Part shown: positions 37,401 to 49,100 of the stretch, piece after piece
How the letters are laid out: every line of letters begins with the position of its first letter
How positions within the stretch are numbered: the first letter of the stretch is position 1
Assembly: GCA_022266195.1 (NCBI GenBank)
Contig: WHVY01000001.1
Span: forward strand, 7,316,001 to 7,380,000
Length of the DNA: 64,000 nt
Source of the DNA: Tetranychus cinnabarinus
Lineage: Eukaryota; Arthropoda; Arachnida; Trombidiformes; Tetranychidae
Direction of reading: 5' to 3'
Notes under the pieces: generated by a model
Seen by the model: only the letters and a program-made list of their open reading frames with translations
Told to the model about the DNA's origin: nothing
Database searches by the model: none
Translations under genes and position numbers: made by a program

Positions 37401-40400
37401 GGTTTCTTTTCCACCAAATCTCATTTTCTTCGCTTCCAGTTTTTTTCTCGGTTCAACTTTTATCTGTCTCACTTTTACTCCTCCTTTTCACTCTCCTTCT
37501 CATGTTGATCCGTTTTACCTGTAATTTCATCCACCAATCCAGGTCAATGTTTAGTCGTAAAAGATGAAAATGATGATGAAGAAGAGGAAGAAGAAACAAG
37601 ATGAGAAAGGAGAAGGTAAAGAAAGTTTATCAAAAGGCTAAAAATAACTTGATACAACACAGACAAACATAAACATCAAGATTGAAATGATAAGCTTCAA
37701 CTCCCAGTTACCAGCGCCCTCTATCAACTCGAATAATTTTCACACTTTTTTTCGTTCCAAAGAAAAGTTTACAATTTAAAATTCTGACGCAAAAAAACTT
37801 CAATTTTTTCTTCTCTTTATCCAGGTTCGAACATTGTTTGTAAGTGGCCTTCCAATGGACGCAAAGCCTCGAGAACTTTACCTTCTCTTTAGAGCGTATA
37901 AGGTAATAATGGAAACATGAAAAGAGTGTAAAGGCAAAAATCAATAATCATTGAGCCTAAAAGTGACACTAGAAATGATTAAAAAAAAGGCGAAAAGTTG
38001 AAACTCTTTTCATGATGAAATTTGTTTGGCAAAATTTTTCCCCATTTTCCACATTTTTGTCCAACAAACCAATCATTTTCCTCAATTTGTTTTCATTTTT
38101 ATTCTTACCCAACTTGGTCAATTGTACTTGTCCATTGATTGTAGAGTCAATTTTGTCTCATCTTTAAACCATACTTTTTTTAATGGGAAGCAATGAGAGT
38201 CAAACTATTAGGAATAAAAATGAAAACTCACAAAAGAAGGAAAAGATAAAAATCTTATAAGAGAAGAAGAAAAGCGAAAGAAAAGAGTAAAAATTTAACT
38301 TTATCTCTCTTTTCTCTTCTCTCTCTCTTACCTACATCTTCTCATCTAAAATATCATCCATTTTTTGCTTCTTTTTTCTTCTTCTTCCCTTCTGGTTGTT
38401 ATCAACATCATTCCAGGGTTATGAAGGATCATTGTTGAAAGTAACAAGCAAAAATGGGAAAACATCTTCGGTAAGTTATTTTTCTCTCTTTTCTCATCAT
38501 TCTACTCATCCTTATCATCCATATCATCATCACCACTAGCATACTGTTTCATCATTCTCAACCATCATTTACCTTCACCTGAGTATTATGTGTGTATTAA
38601 ACTGAGAATAGCTTTCAACCTTTCTCTTCTCTCATATTCTTCATTTCGATTCTCATAAAATTCTTGACGAGCTTTTATTACTCATAAAACAGTTCTCAAA
38701 AAAACAGGAAAGACTGAAGAGAATGTTTATCTTCTGTAGAAAAGAATTATTAACAAGATGATGAAGATGAGTAACAGAATAACAGAAGTTGCAAGGTAAA
38801 AAGGTAGTAATGGAAGCAACAGCAAAAAAGGTAAAGCAACTCTTAAGGTTTCCATTCTGACTTTTACCTTCACAGAGATACAACTTTTGTTACACTTTTC
38901 ATCTCAATATTCAATCCCTGTTATCATCTTTTTTATCCCTTGAATTTCCTTCTCTTTCTCTCTCTATCTTTTAGCCTGTTGGCTTTGTAACATTTTCAAC
39001 TCGTGCCGGAGCTGAAGCTGCAAAACAAGATCTTCAAGTAAGTTGTCAACACTTGTCATTATTGAGTTACCTTTTCATCAGCTTATCATTTCCTTTCCTT
39101 ACTTTTTTTTCGATCTTTTTCTTTTCTCTCTTTCTCACTACTAATAACATCAGCACATTTATAAAGGTTAATATCTGCTTGAATAATCCATGATAAACAC
39201 TGTCCACTTAATGCTTCTCTTTACCTGCTCAATACCTTGTCAATTGGTTAATTGAATAGAGTTTGACGCTAATTTCATTTCACAATTAATTTGTTACCTG
39301 TGTAAATGAGTGCAAAAACAGGCCAATTCAATGAAAACAGAAGAAACTTGATTCTTGCATTTGATTGATCATGAAAATTGTTGATTCTCTTTGTTCACTT
39401 GATTAACTCGGCCACAATCTAATCATTCCAATCATACAATAATCCATGAATATATAATCCAATAACATTTACTTGCATTTTCCTTTCAATACTTCTTTTA
39501 GCCTTTACATAATAATCTTCATTTTTTGATTACAATTGAATAAAAGTGAATACAAATTAGATTGCAAGATAATAATCATCTGATAATCAATTGGTGGAAT
39601 AATCAATGAATGGCAAAAGGGGAAAAAGGGTTTTTCACTCGACTAGAGAATTTATTCAGCATTTTACTTTTTTTTCGTTTTTTCTGTTTTCTTTTTTTTG
39701 CCTTTTCATGATTTGCTTTTTTTCATTTTCATGTAAAGTAAGAAAAATGCAATTGAATGCAAAAAGAAAAAATTTTCATCATTTATGTGAAAAGGATTGA
39801 TCCAGTTTCAGGTACCAAAGTTGATGAGCTTTTTGTCAGAACGAAATGTTGGGGAAAAAAACAAAAAGAGCAACATTTTTCTTTCTCGATGTTGGTTTGG
39901 GTTTCGTTGTTTGACGAAGGCAACAGAAAAGGCAACAGAAAAGGTTGAAAGATGAGAATAAAGATGAGCAAGAAAATGAAAAGTGAAAAGAAGAGGTAAA
40001 AAGGTAAACATGAAAGATTCTCATCGTCAGGGGAGAGAATAAGAATACAAGATCTTTTTCCTTCTTCTTCTTCTTTTCAGGGAATAAACAGAATAATGGT
40101 GAAATGTGATGTTCATGTTTAGATTGAGGTTACTTATTAATAATTAAACATTTAAGATTCCGAATTTTTGATCAACTCCAGTTTACATGTTATTATATAT
40201 TGTATAATATATAGCCTTACATGAACCAGCTTTTATAACCATTTAAATATTATATCAACTTTTACGTTTACCCAATTCCAAATGATAATGATGATGATAA
40301 TAATAGTTTATTGCATATCAAATGTAATAATATTAAGCTGTTCAAAAAGTTTAATCACGTTTCTCATCTAATCTTGAAAGATAATCATTAATTTCAAAAT

Positions 40401-42684
40401 GATAATTGATTAGTCTTCAAATTGACACATGTAATAATTCACAGCAAAAATGTATTTACTTTGCATATAGAAATTTATCGAAATGAAAACATTTAATTTA
40501 TTGGCAAAAGTACAAAGCAATTTCAGCTCATACACTTCACCTTTAGTCCACTTTATAGCGAACTAAACATGCTAGATAGATCATATTAGAACTGTATGCT
40601 TCTGAGAATTGAAGAACCATTAATCGAAGTCTCGAGTTCATTTAAGTTCATTGTGTATTCAGTCTCTAAAAATATTTCAAGGTCAGTTACATTGTTATAC
40701 ATATCGATGTTTATGAGTATTTTTAGTATCTGAGGAAAAAAGTTTCTTGAGCTCATCTCTTTCGTCTTGGGAATTTTTGACGGCGAGTTTTTGACGCTAG
40801 AATAGATTTTGATTCCAAAGAAATCAAATCAGAAGTCAGATCCTGCTGATATTCGGCCAGTAGAACTCCCCAAACGGAAGAATTATGAATCTCAATTCAA
40901 GGTCATTCAGTTATTGTAACTCTAAATGAAATTTGAAGGCCCCTTTCTAAGAGCGCCACATTTATTCAATTGGTTGGTGTATTTTGCTTATGCCGTTGGA
41001 AAGTTAAACGAATTTTTTCAATTTTTAGAGCCAAATAAACGAATGAACCTTAATGGCCTTGAGTCGCCAATTCTGAGAATTTAATACCCAAAAAGGACTA
41101 ACAAAAAGTTTTATAAAAGTGCTTAGATTTACTTTTGACTGGTCGACAGGGAATGCATTTGAATAGAAATGTTACTTTTTCATTCTTTGGCGTAATAATC
41201 ACGACTTGGGCAGAGATAACTTTTTATTTGAGAAAATCTGATTTGTTGACGAATTTTGTTTGATTTTTCTCATAGTTTTTGAATTTCTGTCCAAATCAAA
41301 AGGAAATTGAATCAGTTTCTGAATCAAATTGATTTTCAATGATTTTCAAGTGAAATCGATTTGAAAATGATAGTTTTGAATGTAAAAGTTTCTGTTCAGT
41401 TTAATATCAATGGGAAGTTGAGTTAGTTTCAGCATTTGTTTGGAATGAAAAGAAATCAAGTTTTAATTTTTAGTTTCATTCGAGTTTCAATTTCTTTTCA
41501 TTTTGTTGCTTCTGTAAATGATTCACTTTTTGGACAACTAAAGTTGAAATATTTCCAAATCTCATCCCAACCCTTATTGATGTGCTAATATTTTTGTGGT
41601 GAAAAGCGTTGTACTTTCAAGATTACTTTTCTGTTAATCTTTACCATTGTTCACTTTATTCAGTGTTTTCGGTGTCACATTCAACTCTATTGTACGGCAA
41701 GTTCACTTCATTTCAAGATTAAATTTGATTAAACGAAAAGCAAAAGTCAGCCTAAAAACAACTAAATAAATGTAGATCATGAATCAAGTGAACCATTTTT
41801 GAAAATAGATTTCAACCTTTCCATTTCATTTTGCCATTTGATTTACCTTTTTTTTACTCCAAAACCTTTTCCCATCAACTATGCAAGATTCAAGTTTAAA
41901 CAGCAAACACAGAGAGAAAGAAAGAGAAAAAAGAGCAACAAAAAAAGTTCATTTCAAGGTTTTGATTAGAGGATAAACTGCATGCAAAAAGAGCAAAAAA
42001 AGTATAATTTTTTTACTCATTTTCACTTTATTTAAGCAAATTCCCAGTAGAGATAAAAAACACTTGCGCCACTAAAAAATGATGAAAAAAAACTAACTCT
42101 TTGCTTTCATTTTCTTTATTAAAATTTTTCCTTCTTCGCCATGAAAATCACTTAACTTCACTGTTCACACATTACCCTGTTCTCACTTGCTGCTCTTGAA
42201 TCACTGAAACAAAAAAAACATGAAACTTGATGAAACCAAACAAAAAAATCCAACTCAATGACTGTGATTACACTTGATGATCGTTGTAAACCCATTTATT
42301 GAAACAAAACTAAACCTAAACACTAACACTTGAAACACTTGCACAACTCACGCTGATGCCTCGGCCGTTGGCTGCTGTCGATTGGTGCAACATGAATGAC
42401 AACTCGACTAAACCTTGGCACTTTTAAACCTTCAGTCTGGTGTTCGTTTTGACCCTGACCTGCCGCAAACTATTCGCCTTGAATTTGCACGGAGCAACAC
42501 AAAGGTTAGCAAGCCTAAGCAAAAAGCATCACCACCAGCTCCAGTCTCACATCCATCATTAGCAGTTCTTTGTCCAACGGAAGATTGTCAATTACCTTCA
42601 CCATTCCCGATCCTTCCCAATCCAATGACAAATATTTTTTACTCTCCTGCTCTTGTTCAACCCTCCCATTGGCGATACCTGTAA
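22413..42684 (+). CDS. cpo: Couch potato / RBPMS-family RNA-binding protein
   Basis: Coding exons: 22413-22463 (MTLSQSMDSVNNVPEEE), 37825-37902 (VRTLFVSGLPMDAKPRELYL...), 38417-38470 (GYEGSLLKVTSKNGKTSS), 38975-39037 (PVGFVTFSTRAGAEAAKQDL...) and 42436-42684 (SGVRFDPDLPQTIRLEFARS...). All junctions are phase 0 with good splice sites, giving 164 residues ending HWRYL. The single RRM spans about residues 18-100. RNP2 is LFVSGL and the RNP1-like strand is VGFVTF, nearly identical to Drosophila Couch potato and close to vertebrate RBPMS. These proteins bind CAC-containing RNAs as dimers and act in neurons and muscle. The tail after NTKVSKPK is short and proline-rich. An alternative first exon lies at 23014-23061. 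The first intron is about 15 kb. Confidence 0.94.
23014..23061 (+). CDS. cpo: Alternative first coding exon of couch potato
   Basis: ATG at 23014 gives MMMRNGEEEEDDGEEE, then GTAAGA at 23062. The exon ends in GAAGAAGAG at phase 0, exactly as the 22413-22463 exon does, so it would join to VRTLF in frame. An acidic EEE directly before VRTLF is typical of RBPMS/Couch potato proteins. The exon is a GAA-rich purine tract, so chance must be allowed for. If real it implies a second promoter 600 bp downstream of the first. Confidence 0.45.
23498..24158. mobile_element. Fold-back MITE with TA duplication
   Basis: Element 23500-24156 (657 bp) flanked by TA. The 11-bp ends AGGTATGACCG (23500-23510) and its complement (24146-24156) are perfect. 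Inside is a much larger inverted repeat: about 23513-23650 pairs with about 23698-23832 with only scattered mismatches, starting GGAAGGTTCAGGCC. The right third (23833-24145) is unpaired. There is no coding region. The TA duplication suggests the Tc1/mariner superfamily; the asymmetrical fold-back is unusual. Confidence 0.82.
24303..24642. mobile_element. PIF/Harbinger-type MITE with TTA duplication
   Basis: Element 24306-24639 (334 bp) flanked on both sides by TTA. The ends begin GGGCCGATCCGATG on the left and are its exact complement on the right, with further weaker matching inward (ACTAAAATGTT against ACCAAAAAATGTT). The interior is AT-rich without coding potential. A 3-bp TTA duplication with GGGCC-starting ends fits PIF/Harbinger non-autonomous elements. 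Confidence 0.85.
24643..35307 (+). other. Couch potato intron 1, central part
   Basis: AT-rich intron. All open frames here are short, T- or K-rich and without recognisable domains. One short coding-like island with a TATATAAAG upstream lies at about 27960-28047 (MDSLMIYRQDKKPLSWAGFP), but its donor (GTAGCT) is phase 1 and does not fit the couch potato phase. Nothing else is supported. Confidence 0.55.
35308..35477. mobile_element. Tigger/pogo-like MITE with TA duplication
   Basis: Element 35310-35475 (166 bp) flanked by TA. The terminal inverted repeats are perfect over 24 bases and begin CAGTCAAACCTCTCAAAAG, a form common among pogo/Tigger-type mariner relatives. On the right the segment GCAACTTTTGAGAGGT is repeated in tandem. 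There is no transposase. Confidence 0.85.
35478..37824 (+). other. Couch potato intron 1, right part
   Basis: AT-rich intron with one tRNA-like sequence on the minus strand (36972-37040) and a GAA-rich purine stretch at about 37555-37620. No exon supported. Confidence 0.5.
36972..37040 (-). other. tRNA-like Pol III sequence (SINE or pseudogene)
   Basis: On the minus strand: an A-box-like TAGTCTGGTGG, an anticodon-arm-like CTCTGTCTGCCGAAGAG and a B-box-like GGTTCAAATCT, with a pairing T stem (GCAGG/CTTGT). The acceptor ends do not pair and the anticodon loop is too long by two bases. This looks like a tRNA-derived element rather than a working tRNA. Confidence 0.5.
37903..42435 (+). other. 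Couch potato introns 2-4
   Basis: Introns 37903-38416, 38471-38974 and 39038-42435, all GT-AG. The last contains only AT-rich sequence. A less AT-rich patch at about 42350-42420 reads MPRPLAAVDWCNMNDNS but has no proven splice sites. Confidence 0.6.
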
Positions 42685-45246
42685 TAGTATCTAACCAAAG
42701 ACAAATGATAATTTTCAACTTGATGATAATAATGATAATGATATTTGAAGATGATATTTGTTAGTAATCCGTGAAACTAAATATTGAACGAGGTGAAGAA
42801 AAGAAGGAAATTAATCATGGAAATGAGAAGAAGATAAGAGAAGATGAAATTGATCAATGAAAGTTAATTGATAATTCAATTGCCTGTTGACCTTGACCTT
42901 AATCTTGTACATTTACTATCAACAATTGTTGAAATTATTATCATCATTATTATCATTACTTCGTATTAATATTGTATCAAAATGATACCTTGACCAATCA
43001 TCATCACCAATCATCCTCATCATCATTATTCATTGTTCATCGTTCATTAAATCATTATTAAGAAGCAAATCAAACTGAACCAAAACCTTGATCAAGACCA
43101 AAACATAGCAAAAGAAGGGAAACAAAAAAATGGTTTTTTTTTCTTCTTCCTTTGGATACCAAAAGTATAGTGATTCATCAATCAACCAAACCTGACGATA
43201 TTCATCATGTTACATGATTGAACAATTAAGGAAAAACAAGAAAAGACAAAAAATTGAAATTCTAAGCATATCTTCTTTCTTCTTCTTCTGAACAAATCGG
43301 CTCACAGGATGAAAAAGTTTTGGGTACAAGAAGAGGAAACTTTTTCTTTCTACATTTTTCTTCTTCTTCTTCTTCTCCTTTTTTTGTCATTTGAATAATA
43401 ATATTATGATAATGTTAATGATAATGATAATAACTAATTACTAATAATGATAATAATAATTATAATAATAATTATGAGAATAACAATAATGATCAAATCA
43501 ATTTGCAAATCAGATTGAAAAATAATTACCAAAAAAGATGTTTCAAAACTTTAATTCAGTTATCATGGATGGAAACAATTCATTCATAAAATGTGAGAAG
43601 CAAAATTAAACTGGAAAAAAATGAAGAATAAAAATTTAAATGAAAATCATTATTACTTTTAATGTACTTGCTAATGATAAACAAGTAAAATTCATTTTTT
43701 ATTAACATTTTCCGTTGCCTTTCAATCAACTTGTTATTCATTTATTCAATTTTATATTTAGTTCAACTTTTAAATCTCAAATTGATCATGACAATGAATT
43801 TGCCAATTTTTCCGATTCTTTCTTTTCATTTGCTCTACATTTTTTTCTGGGTTCAAATTGTTTTCCTCGACTTTTGTCTACATTGGACATGGCAAGGTAT
43901 TTGCGCCCTAATTTTAGATCAACATCATCATTAATATTAATAATGCATCAACTATGTTAGTTTCATTATTTTTCGTTGAGCAAAAGAGGCAAAAATGGAC
44001 CAGAAAAGGAAATGTCATGTTATCAACATAATTATCAACTATTGTTATCATCTTTTCATGAATATCTTTTTGCATTCAACCTCTTTTTTTGCATGTTTCA
44101 TGTTCAGCTTAGGTAAGGAAAACTGTTTAGGCAACAATTTTGTTATTAATTGCCTTTGCTGACCTCAAACAAGTTTCATGTGCAAAACACTTTTCCTGCA
44201 TTTCTCTTCAACTTGCTTTCCAGGGAAAAAAACTCTCTCGGTTATTTATTGTGATATTTATCGATGATTTACAGAAAATTTTTGCTCAACTTTTGTTTGA
44301 ATGAAAACGACTTTTTAATCATGAAATTTCAGGGTATTTTAACCAACTCTTGCACTTATATTCACATCTCGAGAAAGGTTCATCTCATAGAATGTGTATT
44401 GTCGTAGTTGAGTTGGAGTTTTGTTTAGAGCTCATAGACTTATGAGGACACAAGAGTAGAGATGTTAAGAGTAAAAAAAGAGCAGAATGAGTATTAATTA
44501 AGAAAATCAAAAAGTAAAAATACAGTTCTGACCTGTGGAAATGCAGCCTTTGAGTCGTGAGATCAAGAGTTTTTATACCTTTAAAATGTTGAGAAATGGT
44601 GAGCTCAGAGGAAAAAGGAATCAAAAGATTAGAAAAAAAGGGGGAAATCAGATGTTAGAATTAGTATTATCGTGAGCTAACTTGAGAATATCAAGTAAAT
44701 TGTTTTATTTTGAGCTCATTACATATATTTGAACGGTGACTGAGTTATGGTTGAATTGGGTCAAATTTCAAACTTAAAATCGAGTATTTTTCGAGCGAAA
44801 TTCCAGCTTTATCAAACTCTTTGCAGGGCATTTCAACCGACATTTATAATGAAAATAGAAAAGCTAGAAATAGAATATATTGAGAATAGAAAGCTTCCAG
44901 AAATGATCTTCGATTTCTCAATAAAGTTACAAATAAGAAAATGACCTTGAATAACCTTGAAGTTCGAAATTTCCCTTCAATCCAAAACTTTAAGTTTCTG
45001 ACTCTAGGAACTCAGTTTTCAAATAATTAGCGTTGATTGGAATTAATTATTGCGCTAAATGCTTGGGTAAGTTTATCTGTTAAGAGAAAAATAGATCATG
45101 GAAAAATCTGGTAAATCGAAAGATTCAGTTAAACAGCAGTTCTGAGATTTTTTCTTTTTCCTTACCTGGAAAGATTTTTTCACAGAATATAAGTATTAAG
45201 GTGAAAACTTTTTAGATTTCATATGAAATAGAAACAGCGTGAGTAG
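42685..45246. other. Couch potato 3' flank and spacer
   Basis: AT-rich. Imperfect ATG/AAT microsatellite at about 43394-43493. The open frame at 44747-44944 is lysine/isoleucine-rich and no family is seen. Confidence 0.5.
43394..43493. repeat. Imperfect AAT/ATG microsatellite
   Basis: Alternating AATAAT, GATAAT and AATAATTAT units. A shorter one of the same kind lies at about 51879-51936. Confidence 0.8.
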
Positions 45247-46193
45247 CTTACTAATAATGAAATTGCAATTAGTTGCGAAATGAAAAGCCAAGAGATTCGT
45301 GTTTACATCAACTGCGACATGACTGCCTCTTGCAACTTGAACCAAAACACTGTGGGATCGATACTGAATCAATGTAAACCAAACAATGTATCGTTATCAA
45401 AAGGTAAGAAGCTGGAAAAGAATGATCAAAGAGATAACTAATCAACTGCAAATGTCCGAAAAGTATTTCAATCAATCATTTGAATGGGCCAAGGATAAGA
45501 ATGATCGACAACAGTATCATCAGTTTCAACAGGGGATAACAGCTTTTTCTACTTTCAATGAAATCCATTTTACATGCTTTTTCCTTGCACTTCGAGTTCA
45601 CAAGATAAACGGATTAATTGTGAGCAGATCAAATTTAACTGTAATTTACTCCAAATGAGACGACTGCATCTTTCACAGCTCGTAATGATATCAACAACAT
45701 CAGGCTATCCTCTTCTTAGATCTGAATTTCAATCATTTTAATCCGATCTCATGAGCTTTGCAAATCGATAAACCTCAATAATTAATCTAAAAAATCGAAT
45801 TTAAGGTCACTTTACAAAGCAAATTCAATATAGATTATGTGAGTTTTTGACGAAAATTCAAAAATTTCTGCTGCCAAAACTTTTCGTTGGTTTGTTTTTG
45901 CAAAGAAAAAATGTTTATCATTAAAATGTTGAAGTCATCATGATTGACATGAGCTTGAATGGATAAAGTTTACCTTATTAATGGAAGGAGAAAAGACACT
46001 TTTTGGAAAATGATAACATTGAACATTCTTAAATCTTTTATGCTGCTAACTTTATTCAGATCGTATCTTCTTCCAGAATAATGATGTTTCGTTCGTCTAC
46101 AATGTGCTGTCAAACTCATCAAGCAACTACAAATGCATATTGTTTACACAAATACAAACAGGTTGTCTTTCACCTTATCTCATCTTCGAGTAG
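45247..46193 (+). CDS. Possible Ig-like cysteine-rich fragment, two exons
   Basis: Exon 45247-45403 reads ISCEMKSQEIRVYINCDMTA and SCNLNQNTVGSILNQCKPNN, with an AAAAG/GTAAGA donor. Exon 46060-46193 follows a strong acceptor (CTAACTTTATTCAG), joins in phase 1, and reads FFQNNDVSFVYNVLSNSSSN then YKCILFTQIQTG to a TAG. The end resembles the E and F strands of an Ig domain (VSFVYNVL...NYKC). The upstream limit is only a weak acceptor, and no signal peptide is visible, so 5' exons would be missing. Reading straight on from the first exon stops soon after the donor. No known family is assigned; chance cannot be excluded. Confidence 0.38.
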
Positions 46194-49100
46194 AAACAAT
46201 CGAGAATCTTTTGTTGGTTTTTTCGCTGAAAAATCAACGAAACTTCTGATACTCGAAGCGAATCGACAAGTTTACGATTTTACATCTTATATTGGATAGT
46301 CAGTAACAATGCAACTCAATTCATAGTTACACTTAAACTCATCAAGTTATCATTAGTTATGAATATGGATAAGAATCAGGAATAACTTTATTTAACATTT
46401 GAATATCATTAATAAAAGGAGCATCATTAATCCACATCAAATGTTTTTCACCAAATAAAGTGTTTACTCTCACCCTGATGATGTATTGCAACAAAATCCA
46501 GAAAAAAGTTCATTTGTAAATTTTGCTTTTCCTTCAATAATTAAATGTTTTTGTAATTATAAACATTTTCTTTTAAATGACCATTCATTAATCTGGTCAA
46601 TAAACTTTCAAATGAAAGTAAAGTAAAAGTTGAATTCACTTTGGTAAACTTTAAATGATGTGAAAGAACCTCAAACGTGATTGATTTCAAGTTCATATCG
46701 AAAATGAACTGGAAAATTATCAAACATTTTTGGTTAAAATTTGCATAAAGATGATAATTTTTAACTTGAAATGCAAATTATTGAAACTTGGAAAGTATTG
46801 TAAATATTAGGTTTGGACGCAAACGAAAGCAATCCTGGTAAAAATGAATCTTTAATCAAACAAAAAGCTTCAGCATCGCTCTTTATCATAACATTCATCA
46901 TAATTTTCAATTTGAAAAAACTGATGCTCAAAGGCTTTTGAGATTCATACGGTTGGTAAAATCAAGTTTTCAAGTTGTTTCACCGAACGGATTTTTGATC
47001 ACTTGGAAGACTTCGTGAAAATCTTTACGAGACAAAAACTTAGCTATCGTCAGTCATTGTAAGTGTAGCAAGATTTTGTTTTCAAATTATCACGATACAT
47101 CAGAAAACATGAGTTTAAAAGAGTAGCATAAACTATCTCTTGTGGATTATGAAAGTGTAATAGCATTACATGTGATTGGATCAAGGTAACTCGACTATTG
47201 ATCACATCAAGCTTATGGATTCAAAACAGTTTCATCATTGATGTGAAACCAACATTCAAAATCTGAATTTCTTTTAATTTTATCTGTCTTTAAAATGTCT
47301 TTTTTTAGACTAAAGTCGACTACAAGGACTTTCATTTTTGGCTGGAACGGAACTAACATCGATCGATTAAAAGTGACAGAATTGCAGACATTCAACAATT
47401 TTTCAACTTTTCTGTCAATTTCGATCCAATTCAGTCAAAAACCAAACTCATTTCACGGCAACAAAAAGGGACCATAAATCCCAGCGAATCTCACAAGCGA
47501 TCAAACTGAAAAGTTCAAAATCAATAAAATTATTCTAAACTGTAAATTTATTGTTTTCAATCAACTTGCAATCGAACCATTTCAACATCAACTTTCAAAG
47601 GTAAAAGCAAACAATTTTTAATCAAACTCAATTAGCAGTTAATCAAAAGTACAACCACAAGTTGACCATCGACTACATCCAAAAGGATGATAAAAAAAGA
47701 TTGGAAACCATTGATTGGAAACGAGAAAAACTTCAATTAGCCTGAAAAGCAATTTATGGCGACGACAAAAATCTGTTGAAATTTTTCCAAGCAGCCAATT
47801 TAAACTGTAAAACCTGTTATCAAAGAAATGAAAGCATTCCAAAAGGTTTAAAATTGAATCGCCAATTAAAGTTTTAGTTTTGTCAACAGAAACAATTGCC
47901 CTCCCAGCTAGTTATCATCAAAGTTATCAACGATTTTTTTTTCAAAAAAAACTTTTCCAATGCAACCAATGTACCAATGTATTGTATTAATAAATTGAAC
48001 AATTTGACAGGGTAAACTTGAAGTTTACAATGATTGAAGAGGTCAACAGAAAAATTAATCAAGTTTGAACCAAACTGAAAACCTGTCATATTATCACATT
48101 GCATCATGAAGAGAGAGAAAGCAAAAGAAAAGTAAAAATGATACAAAAATTTGTAAACCTTTTCATTAAACTTTTACTCTTTTTTGTTCACCTTCTACCT
48201 GACAAAAATGCAAACTCAAATTAAACCCATTTCACCTTGAATTTGATTGAGTTGAAAGAGAAGCAGAAAAGAGAAAAGAGTGGAAAAAAGAGAGAGATTC
48301 GATAATGAGTTGAATGTAACAGTTGAACAGAATTGAAATTAAGGACAAAAAAAGCAGAGCAACACCAAAGACAACAAAAGGTTGAGCACAAAAACCGGAT
48401 ATGAAATGATATAATTTCTCATATTTTCTCATCCCATGCAAGGTTAAATTTAAATTTTCATTATTCTTTCCAAATGATTAAAAGCCATTCAATGTTGACT
48501 TTACCATTATCATCATTATTATTGCAACTATTATTGTTATTATATTTTTACTCTTTACTCACATCAAACTGAAAATATTGAACTTTTGGCTGTTCATTTT
48601 TTTTGCTCCTTCTTCAATCAAACTTTCGTTTCCATGGTAAACTGTAGTTTGCAAACTGGAAAATGTTTGTTTCCATGTTTGCCCTTTTTCATGATTCCTT
48701 GTTTTTTTTCACCATTTTTCACCTTCTTCTTCTTCTTCTCATCTTATCCAAACTTTTGCGTCTTCCTTTTTTCTACCTTTTCTTTCATGATAGCAATAAT
48801 GATAATGATAACAGGTAAAAATGGTTTATAATAATTGATGGATTACACTCGTTGCAATTGATTTTTCATTTTCATCTTTTTATTACATTTTCACTCTGTT
48901 TTCACTCGAAAGGAAACTGAGCAAAAAGTCCATGAAATCGATTGTAAAATGTAAAAAGATGAATGTTTATCCAGTGATTCATGCCGCCAAAATGCAGGTA
49001 ACAGTCAACTCCCCATCAAGGAAGGGCGATGTTTTAAAAGGACTTTTACTGTGCAAAGGAAAAAGTTTCCTTTTCCTTTTTTTACGTTTTTTTATTTCTT

